Origin: Endozoicomonas sp. G2_1
GTDB lineage: Bacteria; Pseudomonadota; Gammaproteobacteria; Enterobacterales; Alteromonadaceae
DNA: 64,000 nt
Direction of reading: 5' to 3'
Assembly (NCBI RefSeq): GCF_017744155.1
Contig: NZ_JAGHQT010000015.1
Span: 29,243-93,242, forward strand
Below, piece after piece: positions 15,090 through 23,733 of this stretch. Both the position numbers and the translations under genes were made by a program. The notes below the pieces were generated by a model that worked only from the letters and a program-made list of their open reading frames with translations, did not search any database and was not told the DNA's origin. Each line of letters starts with the position of its first letter. Position 1 is the first letter of the stretch.

Positions 15090-18000
15090 ATGAATTTTTC
15101 TCACTTTTTTATTCAACGACCGATATTTGCCGCCATGCTATCGCTGGTGGTGTTGATTGGGGGATCAATTTCTCTGTTTCAATTGCCGGTCAGTGAATAT
15201 CCAGAAGTTGTGCCGCCAACAGTGGTGGTTACTGCTAACTACCCGGGCGCTAACCCGAAAGTTATTGCTGAAACTGTATCTACGCCGCTAGAGCAAGAGA
15301 TAAACGGAACTGAAAACATGCTTTACATGTTTTCGCAAGCAACCAGTGATGGCCGCATGACGTTAACCGTTACCTTTGCCTTGGGGACAGATTTAGACAA
15401 AGCACAAGTGCAAGTGCAAAACCGAGTTAATAGCGCTTTACCGCGTTTGCCTCAAACCGTGCAAAGGCTAGGGGTAGTTGCAGAAAAAGCATCACCTGAC
15501 TTAACCATGGTTGTTCACATTTACTCGCCAGATGAGTCACGTGAGATTAGCTATTTGTCTAACTACACTAGCTTAAACATCAAAGATCAAATCGCCCGTT
15601 TAAATGGTGTTGGTGATGTTCAATTGTTTGGCGGCGGCGAATACTCGATGCGAGTGTGGTTAAACCCTGAAGAAATTGCCGCTCGCAGCATGACGGCAAT
15701 GGATATAGTTGGCGCTATCCGCGCCCAGAACCGCCAAGTAGCAGCGGGCTCTTTGGGGGCACAACCAACAGCTTTAGACAATGAATTTCAAATATTATTG
15801 AATGTTAAAGGCCGTTTAAATTCTATTGAAGAGTTTGAAAACATTATTATTAAGGTTGGTGATGATGGCTCACTGACTCGTTTAAAAGACGTTGCTCGCT
15901 TAGAGTTGGGACAAAATACATACGCGCTTAGAGCATTGCTAAGTGGTAAACCAGCCGTTGCTATGCCTATATTTCAGCGACCGGGTTCGAACGCCATAGA
16001 GCTATCTGATCAAGTACGTTTAACCATGGAAAAACTTTCGGCAGCATTTCCTAAGGGCCTTGCCTACGATATTGCCTATGACCCAACGGTGTTTGTTCGC
16101 GGTTCAATTGACGCGGTTGTTGAAACCCTACTCGAAGCCATTGTCTTGGTGGTTATTGTGGTCATTTTGTTTTTGCAAACGTGGCGAGCATCAATTATTC
16201 CATTGATTGCGGTGCCGGTATCACTTATTGGTACTTTTGCCGTTATGCAGTGGCTTGGCATTTCAATTAACACTTTGTCGCTATTTGGCTTAGTGTTGGC
16301 AATTGGTATTGTCGTTGACGACGCCATCGTAGTGGTCGAAAACGTTGAACGCAATATCCACGAGGGTCTATCGCCACTTGAAGCAACCCGTAAGGCGATG
16401 ACAGAAGTTACCGGCCCAATTATTGCCATTGCGTTGGTGTTGTGTGCGGTATTTATTCCAACGGCATTTATTACTGGTTTATCGGGACAGTTTTACAAGC
16501 AGTTCGCGCTGACGATTACCATTTCAACCTTGATTTCAGCGTTTAACTCACTGACTTTGTCACCAGCATTATCGGCTTTGCTGTTAAAAGGTCACGAAAG
16601 CAAGCCCGATTTGTTGACACGTGCGCTTGACAAAGCTCTTGGCAAGATAGTATTTCAGCCATTTAACCGATTATTTGAAAAAAGCGAACGCGGTTATGAA
16701 GCGATTGTAAAAAAACTGATTCGATTTTCATTGTTAGTGTCGGTGCTGTACCTCGCTTTAATAGCAGGCACGGTTAACTTGTTTAACAGCGTTCCCGGCG
16801 GTTTTATTCCTCAGCAAGACAAACAGTACTTAGTGGCAATTGCTCAGTTACCCGATGCGTCAAGCTTAAATCGAACTGAAGCCGTGGTTCGCGAAATGGA
16901 GCAGTTGGCTTTAGCGACGGAAGGTGTTGCGAAAACAGTTTCATTCCCGGGTTTATCAGTGAATGGTTTTACCAACAGCCCCAACAGCGGCATTGTTTTT
17001 GTTACCTTAGAAGGCTTTGAAGCGCGCAATCAACCGCACTTGTCAGCCAATGCCATTGTCGCTGAGCTCAACAATAAATTTTCAGTTATTGATGAAACAT
17101 TCGTTGCCATTTTCCCACCGCCGCCAATTCAAGGCTTAGGATCAACGGGTGGTTTTAAACTGCAAATTGAAGATCGCGCAAACTTGGGCTTTAATGCCTT
17201 GTTCGACACCTTATCGAAAGTGATTAATGAAGGTGAAAAACAGCCTGAATTAACCGGTTTGTATTCAACCTTTCGCATTCAAGTACCACAAATGGATATT
17301 GTTGTTGATCGCGAGCAAGCATTGGTACTGGGCATTGAATTAACTGAAGTTTTTGACGCACTACAAGTGTACCTAGGTTCGCTTTATGTTAACGATTTCA
17401 ACTTATTTGGCCGTACTTATCAGGTAAACGCGCAAGCAGATGCCAGTTATCGCGCTGATCCAAAACAGGTATTAGGACTAAAAGTAAGAAATGCCCGAGG
17501 CCAAATGGTGCCGTTAGGCGCGGTTGTTGATGTTACCGCGACCACAGGCCCCGATCGCGTTATGCATTACAACGGTTACCCAAGTGCTGAATTGAACGGG
17601 AGTCCGGCACCGGGCTATAGCTCTGACCAAGCACAACGAGCGATTGAGCGAGTATTAGCTGACGACTTACCCGCAGGGATGGAGTATGAGTGGACCGAAG
17701 TGACTTACCAGCAAATTTTAGCCGGTAATACCATGGTTTATATTTTCCCATTGGTGGTGCTCTTGGTGTTTATCGTGCTAGCGGCGCAATATGAGAGCTT
17801 GCGTTTGCCTTTAGCGATTATTTTAATTGTACCTATGACGATTTTCTCAGCATTACTCGGTGTTTGGTTACTCAGTGGTGACAATAATATTTTCACTCAA
17901 ATCGCGTTAATTGTGCTGGTGGCATTAGCCTGTAAGAATGCCATTTTAATGGTTGAATTTGCCAAAGAAATTCAAGATGGAGGTCAATCGCCACTGGTGT

Positions 18001-18245
18001 CAATCGTGCAGGCTTGTCGTTTGCGTTTACGACCTATTTTAATGACCTCGATTGCGTTTACCGCGGGTGTTGTGCCATTGGTGTTAGCAACTGGTGCAGG
18101 CGCAGAAATGCGACAAGCAATGGGCGTGGCGGTATTTTCAGGTATGATTGGTGTCACGGTATTTGGCTTGTTGTTTACGCCAGTGTTTTACATGCTGATG
18201 GCCAGTAAAAAGTCAGTGACCTTGCAGGGGGAGCAACATGGATAA
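15090..18245 (+). CDS. RND multidrug efflux permease, MexF/AcrB-like (HAE1)
   Basis: The 1051-residue inner-membrane pump has the full HAE1 architecture. It begins MNFSHFFIQRPIFAAMLSLV, has two large periplasmic loops, and twelve helices. Paired acidic residues Asp410-Asp411 in helix 4 (AIGIVVDDAIVVVENV) are the proton relay, and Lys in VALACKNAILMVEFAKE (helix 10) completes it. Exports hydrophobic or amphiphilic drugs in exchange for protons with the MexE-like adaptor. A DnaK-like GGRMT segment is absent, as in the family. The stop overlaps the next gene by eight bases. It would need an OprM/TolC-type channel encoded elsewhere. Confidence 0.93.
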   Translation: MNFSHFFIQRPIFAAMLSLVVLIGGSISLFQLPVSEYPEVVPPTVVVTANYPGANPKVIAETVSTPLEQEINGTENMLYMFSQATSDGRMTLTVTFALGTDLDKAQVQVQNRVNSALPRLPQTVQRLGVVAEKASPDLTMVVHIYSPDESREISYLSNYTSLNIKDQIARLNGVGDVQLFGGGEYSMRVWLNPEEIAARSMTAMDIVGAIRAQNRQVAAGSLGAQPTALDNEFQILLNVKGRLNSIEEFENIIIKVGDDGSLTRLKDVARLELGQNTYALRALLSGKPAVAMPIFQRPGSNAIELSDQVRLTMEKLSAAFPKGLAYDIAYDPTVFVRGSIDAVVETLLEAIVLVVIVVILFLQTWRASIIPLIAVPVSLIGTFAVMQWLGISINTLSLFGLVLAIGIVVDDAIVVVENVERNIHEGLSPLEATRKAMTEVTGPIIAIALVLCAVFIPTAFITGLSGQFYKQFALTITISTLISAFNSLTLSPALSALLLKGHESKPDLLTRALDKALGKIVFQPFNRLFEKSERGYEAIVKKLIRFSLLVSVLYLALIAGTVNLFNSVPGGFIPQQDKQYLVAIAQLPDASSLNRTEAVVREMEQLALATEGVAKTVSFPGLSVNGFTNSPNSGIVFVTLEGFEARNQPHLSANAIVAELNNKFSVIDETFVAIFPPPPIQGLGSTGGFKLQIEDRANLGFNALFDTLSKVINEGEKQPELTGLYSTFRIQVPQMDIVVDREQALVLGIELTEVFDALQVYLGSLYVNDFNLFGRTYQVNAQADASYRADPKQVLGLKVRNARGQMVPLGAVVDVTATTGPDRVMHYNGYPSAELNGSPAPGYSSDQAQRAIERVLADDLPAGMEYEWTEVTYQQILAGNTMVYIFPLVVLLVFIVLAAQYESLRLPLAIILIVPMTIFSALLGVWLLSGDNNIFTQIALIVLVALACKNAILMVEFAKEIQDGGQSPLVSIVQACRLRLRPILMTSIAFTAGVVPLVLATGAGAEMRQAMGVAVFSGMIGVTVFGLLFTPVFYMLMASKKSVTLQGEQHG

Positions 18246-19314
18246 CCTTGCGAAAGTGTTAACTCAAGATATTGAGAGTTCAACTCATTCAGCTAATTCA
18301 ACCATGTCAGCATTGGCTTTAGCCAGTGCTGGCGACAGCTTCAAACTTGCCCAAGTGACATTGCCTACGCCGCAGTTAGCTGCTGGTCAGGTACTGATTA
18401 AGGTTGAGTATGCCGGTTTGAATCCCGTTGATACTAAACTTGCCAAGGTTGGACACCAAAGCTGGCAGTATCCGCACGTACCAGCGTTAGATGGTGTTGG
18501 CATTGTTGTTGAAAGCGAACAAAAGCACTGCCCACTGCTAGGTAAAAGGGTACTTTGGCACAGTGATTTAACCAAGCAAGGGGCGCTTGCACAATATATT
18601 GCAATGGACGCCCATGCGCTGGCAATTGTACCTGAGCAGATACCGCCAGCTGACGCTGTGACTATCCCTTGCGCCGGTATGACAGCAATGTTGGCGCTGT
18701 GCAAACTATCGCTAGAAGCAGGCCAAACCATTTTAATTGAAGCTGGTGCTGGTGCAGTCGGCCAATTTGCCATTCAGTTAGCTAAAGCGAAGGGTTTAAC
18801 TGTGTTGGCGACAGCGTCAAAACGCAATCACAAATTGCTAAAAGGCCTCGGGGCTGATGACGTTTTTGATTATCGCGAGCCAGACTTACCCGAGCGGATT
18901 AATAAAGCCCTTGGCTATCAGCCTTTAGATGCTGTGCTTGACTCTGTTGGCGGTGAGTCAACCGCGCGCAACATAAGTTTGCTCAAGTTCAACGGCAAAA
19001 TTGCATGTTTGAACCCGTTGCCAATCATTGATCAAGGTCTACTTTTTGCCAAAGCACCTGCCATTAACATGATTTCGCTTGGTGGTGCTTGGCTGGCCAA
19101 TGATTTATGCGCTCAACAAAAATTGAGTATGATGGCGAATCACTTGCTGGAATTGATTGCAGATAAAGCCTTGCGCACGCCTGAGGTTACTTTGATGCCA
19201 TTTAATCCAAAGTGTTTAACGGCGGCAATGCACAATCAGCTCAAATCTGGTTTGTTGGGTAAACAAGTGGCTAGAGTGAGTAGCGGTTATGGCCACGAAA
19301 AACGCGTCAGTTAA
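18238..19314 (+). CDS. MDR-superfamily oxidoreductase in the RND operon (MexS-type context)
   Basis: The 358-residue protein is a medium-chain dehydrogenase/quinone oxidoreductase. It has a GroES-like N-terminal half (residues 30-150, VKVEYAGLNPVDTKL, HVPALDGVGIV) and a Rossmann half with AGAGAVGQFAIQLAKAKG (NADPH loop) and LDAVLDSVGGE. The zinc-ligand set of true alcohol dehydrogenases is not evident. Start ATG 18238 has a strong GGGGGAG and overlaps the pump stop, showing translational coupling. In Pseudomonas a related enzyme, MexS, modulates the MexT-MexEF system by removing an electrophilic signal; this is a contextual analogy. About 22 N-terminal residues are an unusual Ser/Thr-rich extension. 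Confidence 0.82.
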   Translation: MDNLAKVLTQDIESSTHSANSTMSALALASAGDSFKLAQVTLPTPQLAAGQVLIKVEYAGLNPVDTKLAKVGHQSWQYPHVPALDGVGIVVESEQKHCPLLGKRVLWHSDLTKQGALAQYIAMDAHALAIVPEQIPPADAVTIPCAGMTAMLALCKLSLEAGQTILIEAGAGAVGQFAIQLAKAKGLTVLATASKRNHKLLKGLGADDVFDYREPDLPERINKALGYQPLDAVLDSVGGESTARNISLLKFNGKIACLNPLPIIDQGLLFAKAPAINMISLGGAWLANDLCAQQKLSMMANHLLELIADKALRTPEVTLMPFNPKCLTAAMHNQLKSGLLGKQVARVSSGYGHEKRVS

Positions 19315-19351
19315 TCAAAGCCTGCAATTTGGTGAATTTTGCGTATCTCAG

Positions 19352-19387
19352 CACTGGCAGCAATTTAGTGTTGTTGCCAGTGTTTTG
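19352..19387 (+). terminator. Terminator of the RND operon
   Basis: CACTGGCAGCAA (19352-19363) pairs with TTGTTGCCAGTG (19371-19382), 12 pairs with one G-U, loop 7 bases, followed by TTTT. It lies 38 bases after the oxidoreductase stop and ends the MexE/F-like operon. Confidence 0.7.
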
Positions 19388-19456
19388 CTTGATTTTTCAG
19401 CGAAGGTAGCCATGTAGTTATTAGGTGTTTAATAACAGTTTAAGGTTGATTAGTTA

Positions 19457-20281
19457 ATGCTTGCTTATCTTTTACCAATTGCTATTGGTATGACGTTAAT
19501 CACTTACTTACTGGCAAAACCTTATTGGCGTGCTCGTCAACGGGCGTTGATTAAACGCAAACCATTTAAAAAGTCATGGCGACAAATTTTACAGCGACGA
19601 ATGCCGTATTTTCGTCAAATGCCGGCTGATTTACAGCTTCAGTTAAAGCAGCATATACAAGTGTTTTTAACTGAAAAGCAATTTGTTGGCTGCAATGGTG
19701 TGGTGATTAACGATGAAATTCGCGTAACCATTGCGGCACAAGCGTGTTTGCTATTGCTCAATCGCGATACCGATTACTACCCCAAGCTACAAACGATTTT
19801 GGTTTACCCAAGCGCATTTATTAAGTCTCAGCAAAAACAAAACGCCGATGGTGTTAATTATGCTGAAAAAGTAACTTTGGCTGGAGAGTCATGGGAGTTT
19901 GGTAAAGTCATTTTGTCTTGGCAAGATACTGTCGTTGGCGCAGATATTCCCGATGATGGTCACAATGTAGTGATTCACGAGTTTGCTCATCAGCTCGACC
20001 AAGAAAACGGCGCTGCTAATGGTGCTCCCATATTAGTTAACGGCCAAAGCTACCAAGAGTGGTCAAGCGTTTTTAACGAGCAATTTCAGCACTTGCGAGC
20101 GCAAGCGCAAAGAGGTGAACCGTCGTTATTTGATTACTATGGTGCTACTGAGCCTGCTGAATTTTTTGCCGTAGCCAGTGAAGTCTTTTTTGAAAAGGCG
20201 TCGTCTTTTTATCAGCAGTACCCCAAGCTCTATCAACAGCTGAAACAGTTTTACCAAGTTGATCCCGTTCACTGGCATTAA
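19457..20281 (+). CDS. mtfA: MtfA-type zinc peptidase
   Basis: The 274-residue product matches the length and layout of MtfA (DUF980). It has an N-terminal hydrophobic segment, the region FRQMPADLQLQLKQHIQVFL, then FVGCNGVVINDEIRVTIAAQ, and the gluzincin motif HEFAHQLDQENG with His174, Glu175 and His178. A downstream glutamate in AEFFAVASEVFFE provides the third zinc ligand. In E. coli MtfA is a peptidase that also binds the glucose-response repressor Mlc. Here the N-terminal helix (residues 2-21) could anchor it to the membrane, unlike the soluble E. coli protein. Its own promoter lies after the RND terminator. Confidence 0.88.
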   Translation: MLAYLLPIAIGMTLITYLLAKPYWRARQRALIKRKPFKKSWRQILQRRMPYFRQMPADLQLQLKQHIQVFLTEKQFVGCNGVVINDEIRVTIAAQACLLLLNRDTDYYPKLQTILVYPSAFIKSQQKQNADGVNYAEKVTLAGESWEFGKVILSWQDTVVGADIPDDGHNVVIHEFAHQLDQENGAANGAPILVNGQSYQEWSSVFNEQFQHLRAQAQRGEPSLFDYYGATEPAEFFAVASEVFFEKASSFYQQYPKLYQQLKQFYQVDPVHWH

Positions 20282-20299
20282 CAACAATAGGAATTTCAA

Positions 20300-20665
20300 A
20301 TGTTTTATAAAAGTTTATTACTAGCGCTTTTTTTGACGAGCGTATCAAGTTCGGTTGATGCGCAACCAGCAAACACACTTAACTTGAATAGTCTAAGTTC
20401 GGGCTATCAAGAGCAAGCCCGCACACAGTTGAGTGAAAATGATGTTAAAGCGTTTATTTACTAGTGGTTCGCAGCGCTAGACCATCAGCGAGAGGCTGGG
20501 TATTACATAAATCGATTAACACCTTCTATTGCCATGATTTACCCAGATTTCGACATTAAGTCTCATGCAGATTTTTTAACTTGGTATAAAAATGTCACCG
20601 ATAATATTATATGGAACTCTCAAGAACTCGATGAAATATTGGTGACCTTTGCCTTGTGCCAATAA
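20300..20665 (+). pseudogene. Exported NTF2/SnoaL-like gene, nonsense-mutated and 3'-truncated
   Basis: From ATG 20300 the frame encodes a signal peptide (FYKSLLLALFLTSVSSSVDA) and then SENDVKAFIY, where an in-frame TAG lies at 20462-20464. Directly after it the same frame continues WFAALDHQREAGYYINRLTP, then SHADFLTWYKNVTDNIIWN. This is a coherent SnoaL-like core, so the stop interrupts a former gene. After about EILV (near 20640) the frame runs into antisense sequence of the oxidoreductase gene and stops at 20663-20665, so the 3' third is gone. It starts 19 bases after mtfA, with AGGA upstream. Base changes and a deletion both argue for a decaying gene. Confidence 0.8.
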
Positions 20666-21529
20666 TTCATAGACTGATGCAAGTGATTCTTTTACCAAAT
20701 CAAAATTGCTAAAGTAGGTGGCGTAGATCTCTGAGTAGGTAATAGTTGGTGACTTACCGAAGTGGTTGAGCACTTGCGCTTGTGTGTTAGTGTCGCCAGC
20801 CCCCGCCAAAAAGCCAAAAATTACGATATGACCGAGAGTAGCTAATACTTCGATATCTTGTTTGATGGTGTCATCGGCAACAGGATTAAAAATATAATTC
20901 ACACCTTTGCCATTAGTGACCTGTTTTACTTGCTCAGTCCAGTCTTTGGTGGAATTAAAAGCATAATCAGCACCAAGTTTAAGTGCTTGCTCAACTTTTT
21001 CATCTTTGCGATCTAGTGCGATCACTTTAATGGCAGCGGCTTTCGCGAGCTGGATTAACGCAGTGCCAACGCCGCCGGTTGAGGCGTAAATCAAGGCAAA
21101 CTTGCCTTGTTCGGCGCGGGCAACATTGTGCAACATGTGATAAGCCGTGAAGTAGGTCACGGGCATAGCTCCCGCTTCTAAAAGGTTGGCATCGTCATCT
21201 AGGTGAATTAATTTATCGGCTTCTACCACTGTGTAGTCGGCATACATGGCTGCGCCAATTGGCCCAAGGTAAGTAACTTTATCGCCGTCCTTGAACTCGG
21301 AGCCATTTGCATCGGCAATAATACCGCTGCCCTCAACACCAGAAACATGTGGTAACGCTGGCATCATGCCCGGTGGCATATTGCCTTGACGAATAATGGT
21401 ATCAATGAAGTTTACAGGCGCTGCGGCAACTTTTACTAAGACTTGTCCCGGTTGCAGGCTTGGCTTGTCTCTTTCTTGATATTGTAGCGTTTCACTACCA
21501 CCAGTTTGTTCTATAACGATTGCTTTCAC
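20576..21529 (-). CDS. Quinone oxidoreductase (QOR/MDR family) with replaced C-terminus
   Basis: The 317-residue NADPH:quinone oxidoreductase-like protein has a GroES half (VLVKVAAAPVNFIDTIIRQG, PHVSGVEGSGI) and a Rossmann half (ASTGGVGTALIQLAKAAAIK, then NYIFNPVADD). Up to LLAQGK near residue 292 it follows the family. The final 25 residues, starting about GHQYFIEFL, are read from the antisense strand of the NTF2-like pseudogene and lack the expected family end (an acidic helix plus GKVVL-type strand). The protein may be unstable or altered, but the active-site halves are intact. It is divergent from a LysR gene, its likely regulator. Confidence 0.8.
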   Translation of the reverse strand: MKAIVIEQTGGSETLQYQERDKPSLQPGQVLVKVAAAPVNFIDTIIRQGNMPPGMMPALPHVSGVEGSGIIADANGSEFKDGDKVTYLGPIGAAMYADYTVVEADKLIHLDDDANLLEAGAMPVTYFTAYHMLHNVARAEQGKFALIYASTGGVGTALIQLAKAAAIKVIALDRKDEKVEQALKLGADYAFNSTKDWTEQVKQVTNGKGVNYIFNPVADDTIKQDIEVLATLGHIVIFGFLAGAGDTNTQAQVLNHFGKSPTITYSEIYATYFSNFDLVKESLASVYELLAQGKGHQYFIEFLRVPYNIIGDIFIPS

Positions 21530-21545
21530 GGTTTGCTCCTGTCGG

Positions 21546-21565
21546 GTTAATTATTGAGTGTTAAC
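21546..21565. promoter_or_regulatory. Candidate LysR operator (dyad)
   Basis: GTTAA-N10-TTAAC is a 5-bp inverted repeat in the 53-bp gap between the oxidoreductase gene and the divergent LysR gene. It is short, so only suggestive. Confidence 0.35.
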
Positions 21566-21582
21566 TAAATCGAGTAAAGTTG

Positions 21583-22488
21583 ATGAAGCGAATATTGGAT
21601 GATCTCAATATTTTTTGTGCCGTGGTTGAAACAGGAAGTTTGAAACGTGCTTCTGAGCGCTTGTCAGTGCCGCATAGTACGGTTAGCCGCCGTATTGAGG
21701 CGCTAGAGCAGAGCTTGGGTTTGACACTGCTACACAGAACAACCCGCGAAGTAAAAGTGTCAACGCGAGGGCTTGAGCTTTATCAAGACTGCTCACCAAT
21801 GCTTGAAAGTATTGCTAGTGCGGTAAATATGGCAATTGACGCGGAAGTAAGCTTCAAAGGCAAGCTCAATGTCTCGATGCCAGTGCGGGCTGGTTTGGAC
21901 TTTTTAGGTCCTTGGTTAATTGACTTTGCGGCACAGCATTCAGAACTCGTGCTTGATGTTTCTCTGTCGAATACCAATAAAGATTTGATCAAAGACGAAA
22001 TAGACTTAGCATTTCGAGTTGGGCCACTACCCGATTCGTCAGCAATAGCATTGCATTTATGGGATATACCTTACGTTGTCTGTGCTCATCGCGACTATGT
22101 TAATCGGCACAAATTGCTCGATAAAGCACTCAGTGTTCCTGAACTTGAACAACTGCCCAGTGTGATAGCAAAACCTGCCTCTAGCTGGGCATTAGTTGAT
22201 ACTAGCCAAAAGCAAATGACGGCAAACCCCAACAAAGCACTCGTGGTTGATGATTTGGCGCTAGCCCAGCACGCGGTAAATTCGGGACAATATATGGCGA
22301 TGTTGCCCCAAGTAATGTTTGATTCAACCACTATGGTTGAGATACCTCTACAGGACTTAACACCGCGAACCAGAGTGATGTACGCCTACTATTTGGGGCG
22401 CAGACACGCTCAAAGTCAAATCAAGCATTTGATTCGTTACATCAAACAGCGTTACCTGGCTTTAGCAACAGTAAATACTCGGGGTTAA
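21583..22488 (+). CDS. LysR-family regulator divergent from quinone oxidoreductase
   Basis: Product of 301 residues from ATG 21583 (a TTG at 21580 is also in frame). HTH: SLKRASERLSVPHSTVSRRI and LHRTTREVKVSTRG; the effector domain follows. The group is CrgA-like. The gene is divergent from the quinone oxidoreductase by 53 bp, the usual arrangement of a regulator and target for electrophile or quinone response. The last four bases overlap the convergent gltS gene. Confidence 0.85.
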   Translation: MKRILDDLNIFCAVVETGSLKRASERLSVPHSTVSRRIEALEQSLGLTLLHRTTREVKVSTRGLELYQDCSPMLESIASAVNMAIDAEVSFKGKLNVSMPVRAGLDFLGPWLIDFAAQHSELVLDVSLSNTNKDLIKDEIDLAFRVGPLPDSSAIALHLWDIPYVVCAHRDYVNRHKLLDKALSVPELEQLPSVIAKPASSWALVDTSQKQMTANPNKALVVDDLALAQHAVNSGQYMAMLPQVMFDSTTMVEIPLQDLTPRTRVMYAYYLGRRHAQSQIKHLIRYIKQRYLALATVNTRG

Positions 22489-23684
22489 CCAACCCAAGAC
22501 AACAGCATTTTAATAATCACCGCATTGGAAATGTCGATAAAAAACGCGCCAACTAGGGGCACAACAATAAAAGCTGTTGGTGCCGCGCCGAATTTCTTTG
22601 TTACTGCTGTCATATTGGCAATGGCAGTCGGTGTTGCCCCTAAAGCTAGGCCAGCGTAGCCCGCAGACATAGTGGCGGCGTCGTAGGTTTTACCCATAGC
22701 GCGAAACACGACAAAAACGGTAAACAGGGTCACTATCACCAGTTGAGCCAACAAAATCAGTAGAATTGGCCCTGCTAAATCAATGAGTGTCCAAAGTTGT
22801 AATGACATTAAAGACATTGCTAAAAACAAGCCTAACGACATTTCAGAAATTAGGCGCAAGCTCGCCTCACTGCGTTGCCAGCGAATATTTTTAAACAGCG
22901 TAGGCATAGCGTTGGTGACAATAATACCGGCAAATAAACAAGTAACAAAGGCAGGTAATTTCACGCCCAAATAACTAAATAGGTAATTGAGATGAACCCC
23001 TATACCAATGCAAGCACCAATAATAAAAATACTTCTGAACATGTTTTGAGGGGTTATTTCAGAAATAGTTTCTTCTTGGTAGCTAATCGCTAGTTTTGGC
23101 GTATCGACGTGATTAGGCGTTAAATCATGACGCTTGATCAGCCACTCGGCAATTGGCCCGCCAACAACACCACCTAGCACCAAGCCAAAAGTAGCACACG
23201 CTAAACCAACGGTCATGGCATTAGCCAGTTGATAATCTTCGATAAAGGTTGGTGCCCACGCAATGGCTGTACCATGGCCGCCACTCAATGATACTGAACC
23301 ACCCACTAGACCTAGTGGTGCTGGCATACCTGTGAGTACCGCAACGGTTATACCAGTGAGGTTTTGCACAAACAAATAGACTACAGCTAATACCAGTAGT
23401 ATTGCCAGTGGTTTACCCCCTTGTTTTAGCGAGTTAAAACTCGCGCTCAAGCCGATGGTTGTGAAAAATACTAGTAGTAACTCATCGCGGATATCGAGCT
23501 GAAATTGCAGTGACAGGCCATTACTAAAGTAGATAAGACTAAACAATAGCGATGCTAAAACGCCACCAGTTACTGGTTCTGGAATATTGTAATTGCGTAA
23601 AAAAGCGATTTTGTTATTGATTTTTCGACCAATAAATAGCACCAAAAGTGCCATTAAGATGGTTTGTCGACCATCGAGTTCCAT
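22485..23684 (-). CDS. gltS: Sodium/glutamate symporter GltS
   Basis: The 399-residue membrane protein matches GltS in length and motifs. It has the N-terminal helix MELDGRQTILMALLVLFIG, the first hairpin GGSVSLSGGHGTAIAWAP (family SGGHGT), the pseudo-repeat hairpin GYAGLALGATPTAIANM, and around ten helices. Catalyses Na+-coupled glutamate uptake across the inner membrane. It lies 49 bases after a porin gene on the same strand, so the porin and gltS may form one unit for amino-acid uptake. I see no glutamate-metabolism gene beside it. Confidence 0.92.
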   Translation of the reverse strand: MELDGRQTILMALLVLFIGRKINNKIAFLRNYNIPEPVTGGVLASLLFSLIYFSNGLSLQFQLDIRDELLLVFFTTIGLSASFNSLKQGGKPLAILLVLAVVYLFVQNLTGITVAVLTGMPAPLGLVGGSVSLSGGHGTAIAWAPTFIEDYQLANAMTVGLACATFGLVLGGVVGGPIAEWLIKRHDLTPNHVDTPKLAISYQEETISEITPQNMFRSIFIIGACIGIGVHLNYLFSYLGVKLPAFVTCLFAGIIVTNAMPTLFKNIRWQRSEASLRLISEMSLGLFLAMSLMSLQLWTLIDLAGPILLILLAQLVIVTLFTVFVVFRAMGKTYDAATMSAGYAGLALGATPTAIANMTAVTKKFGAAPTAFIVVPLVGAFFIDISNAVIIKMLLSWVG

Positions 23685-23733
23685 GTTATTTCCTCAGTAA
23701 AATGTTTAACTTTTTGTGGGGTAAAATTGTTGG

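Noticed and set aside
16076..16429. Minus-strand frame of 117 codons inside the RND pump gene
   Set aside because: It is antisense to a highly conserved membrane segment. Its Thr/Ser/Ile-rich composition is a by-product of hydrophobic codons on the other strand.
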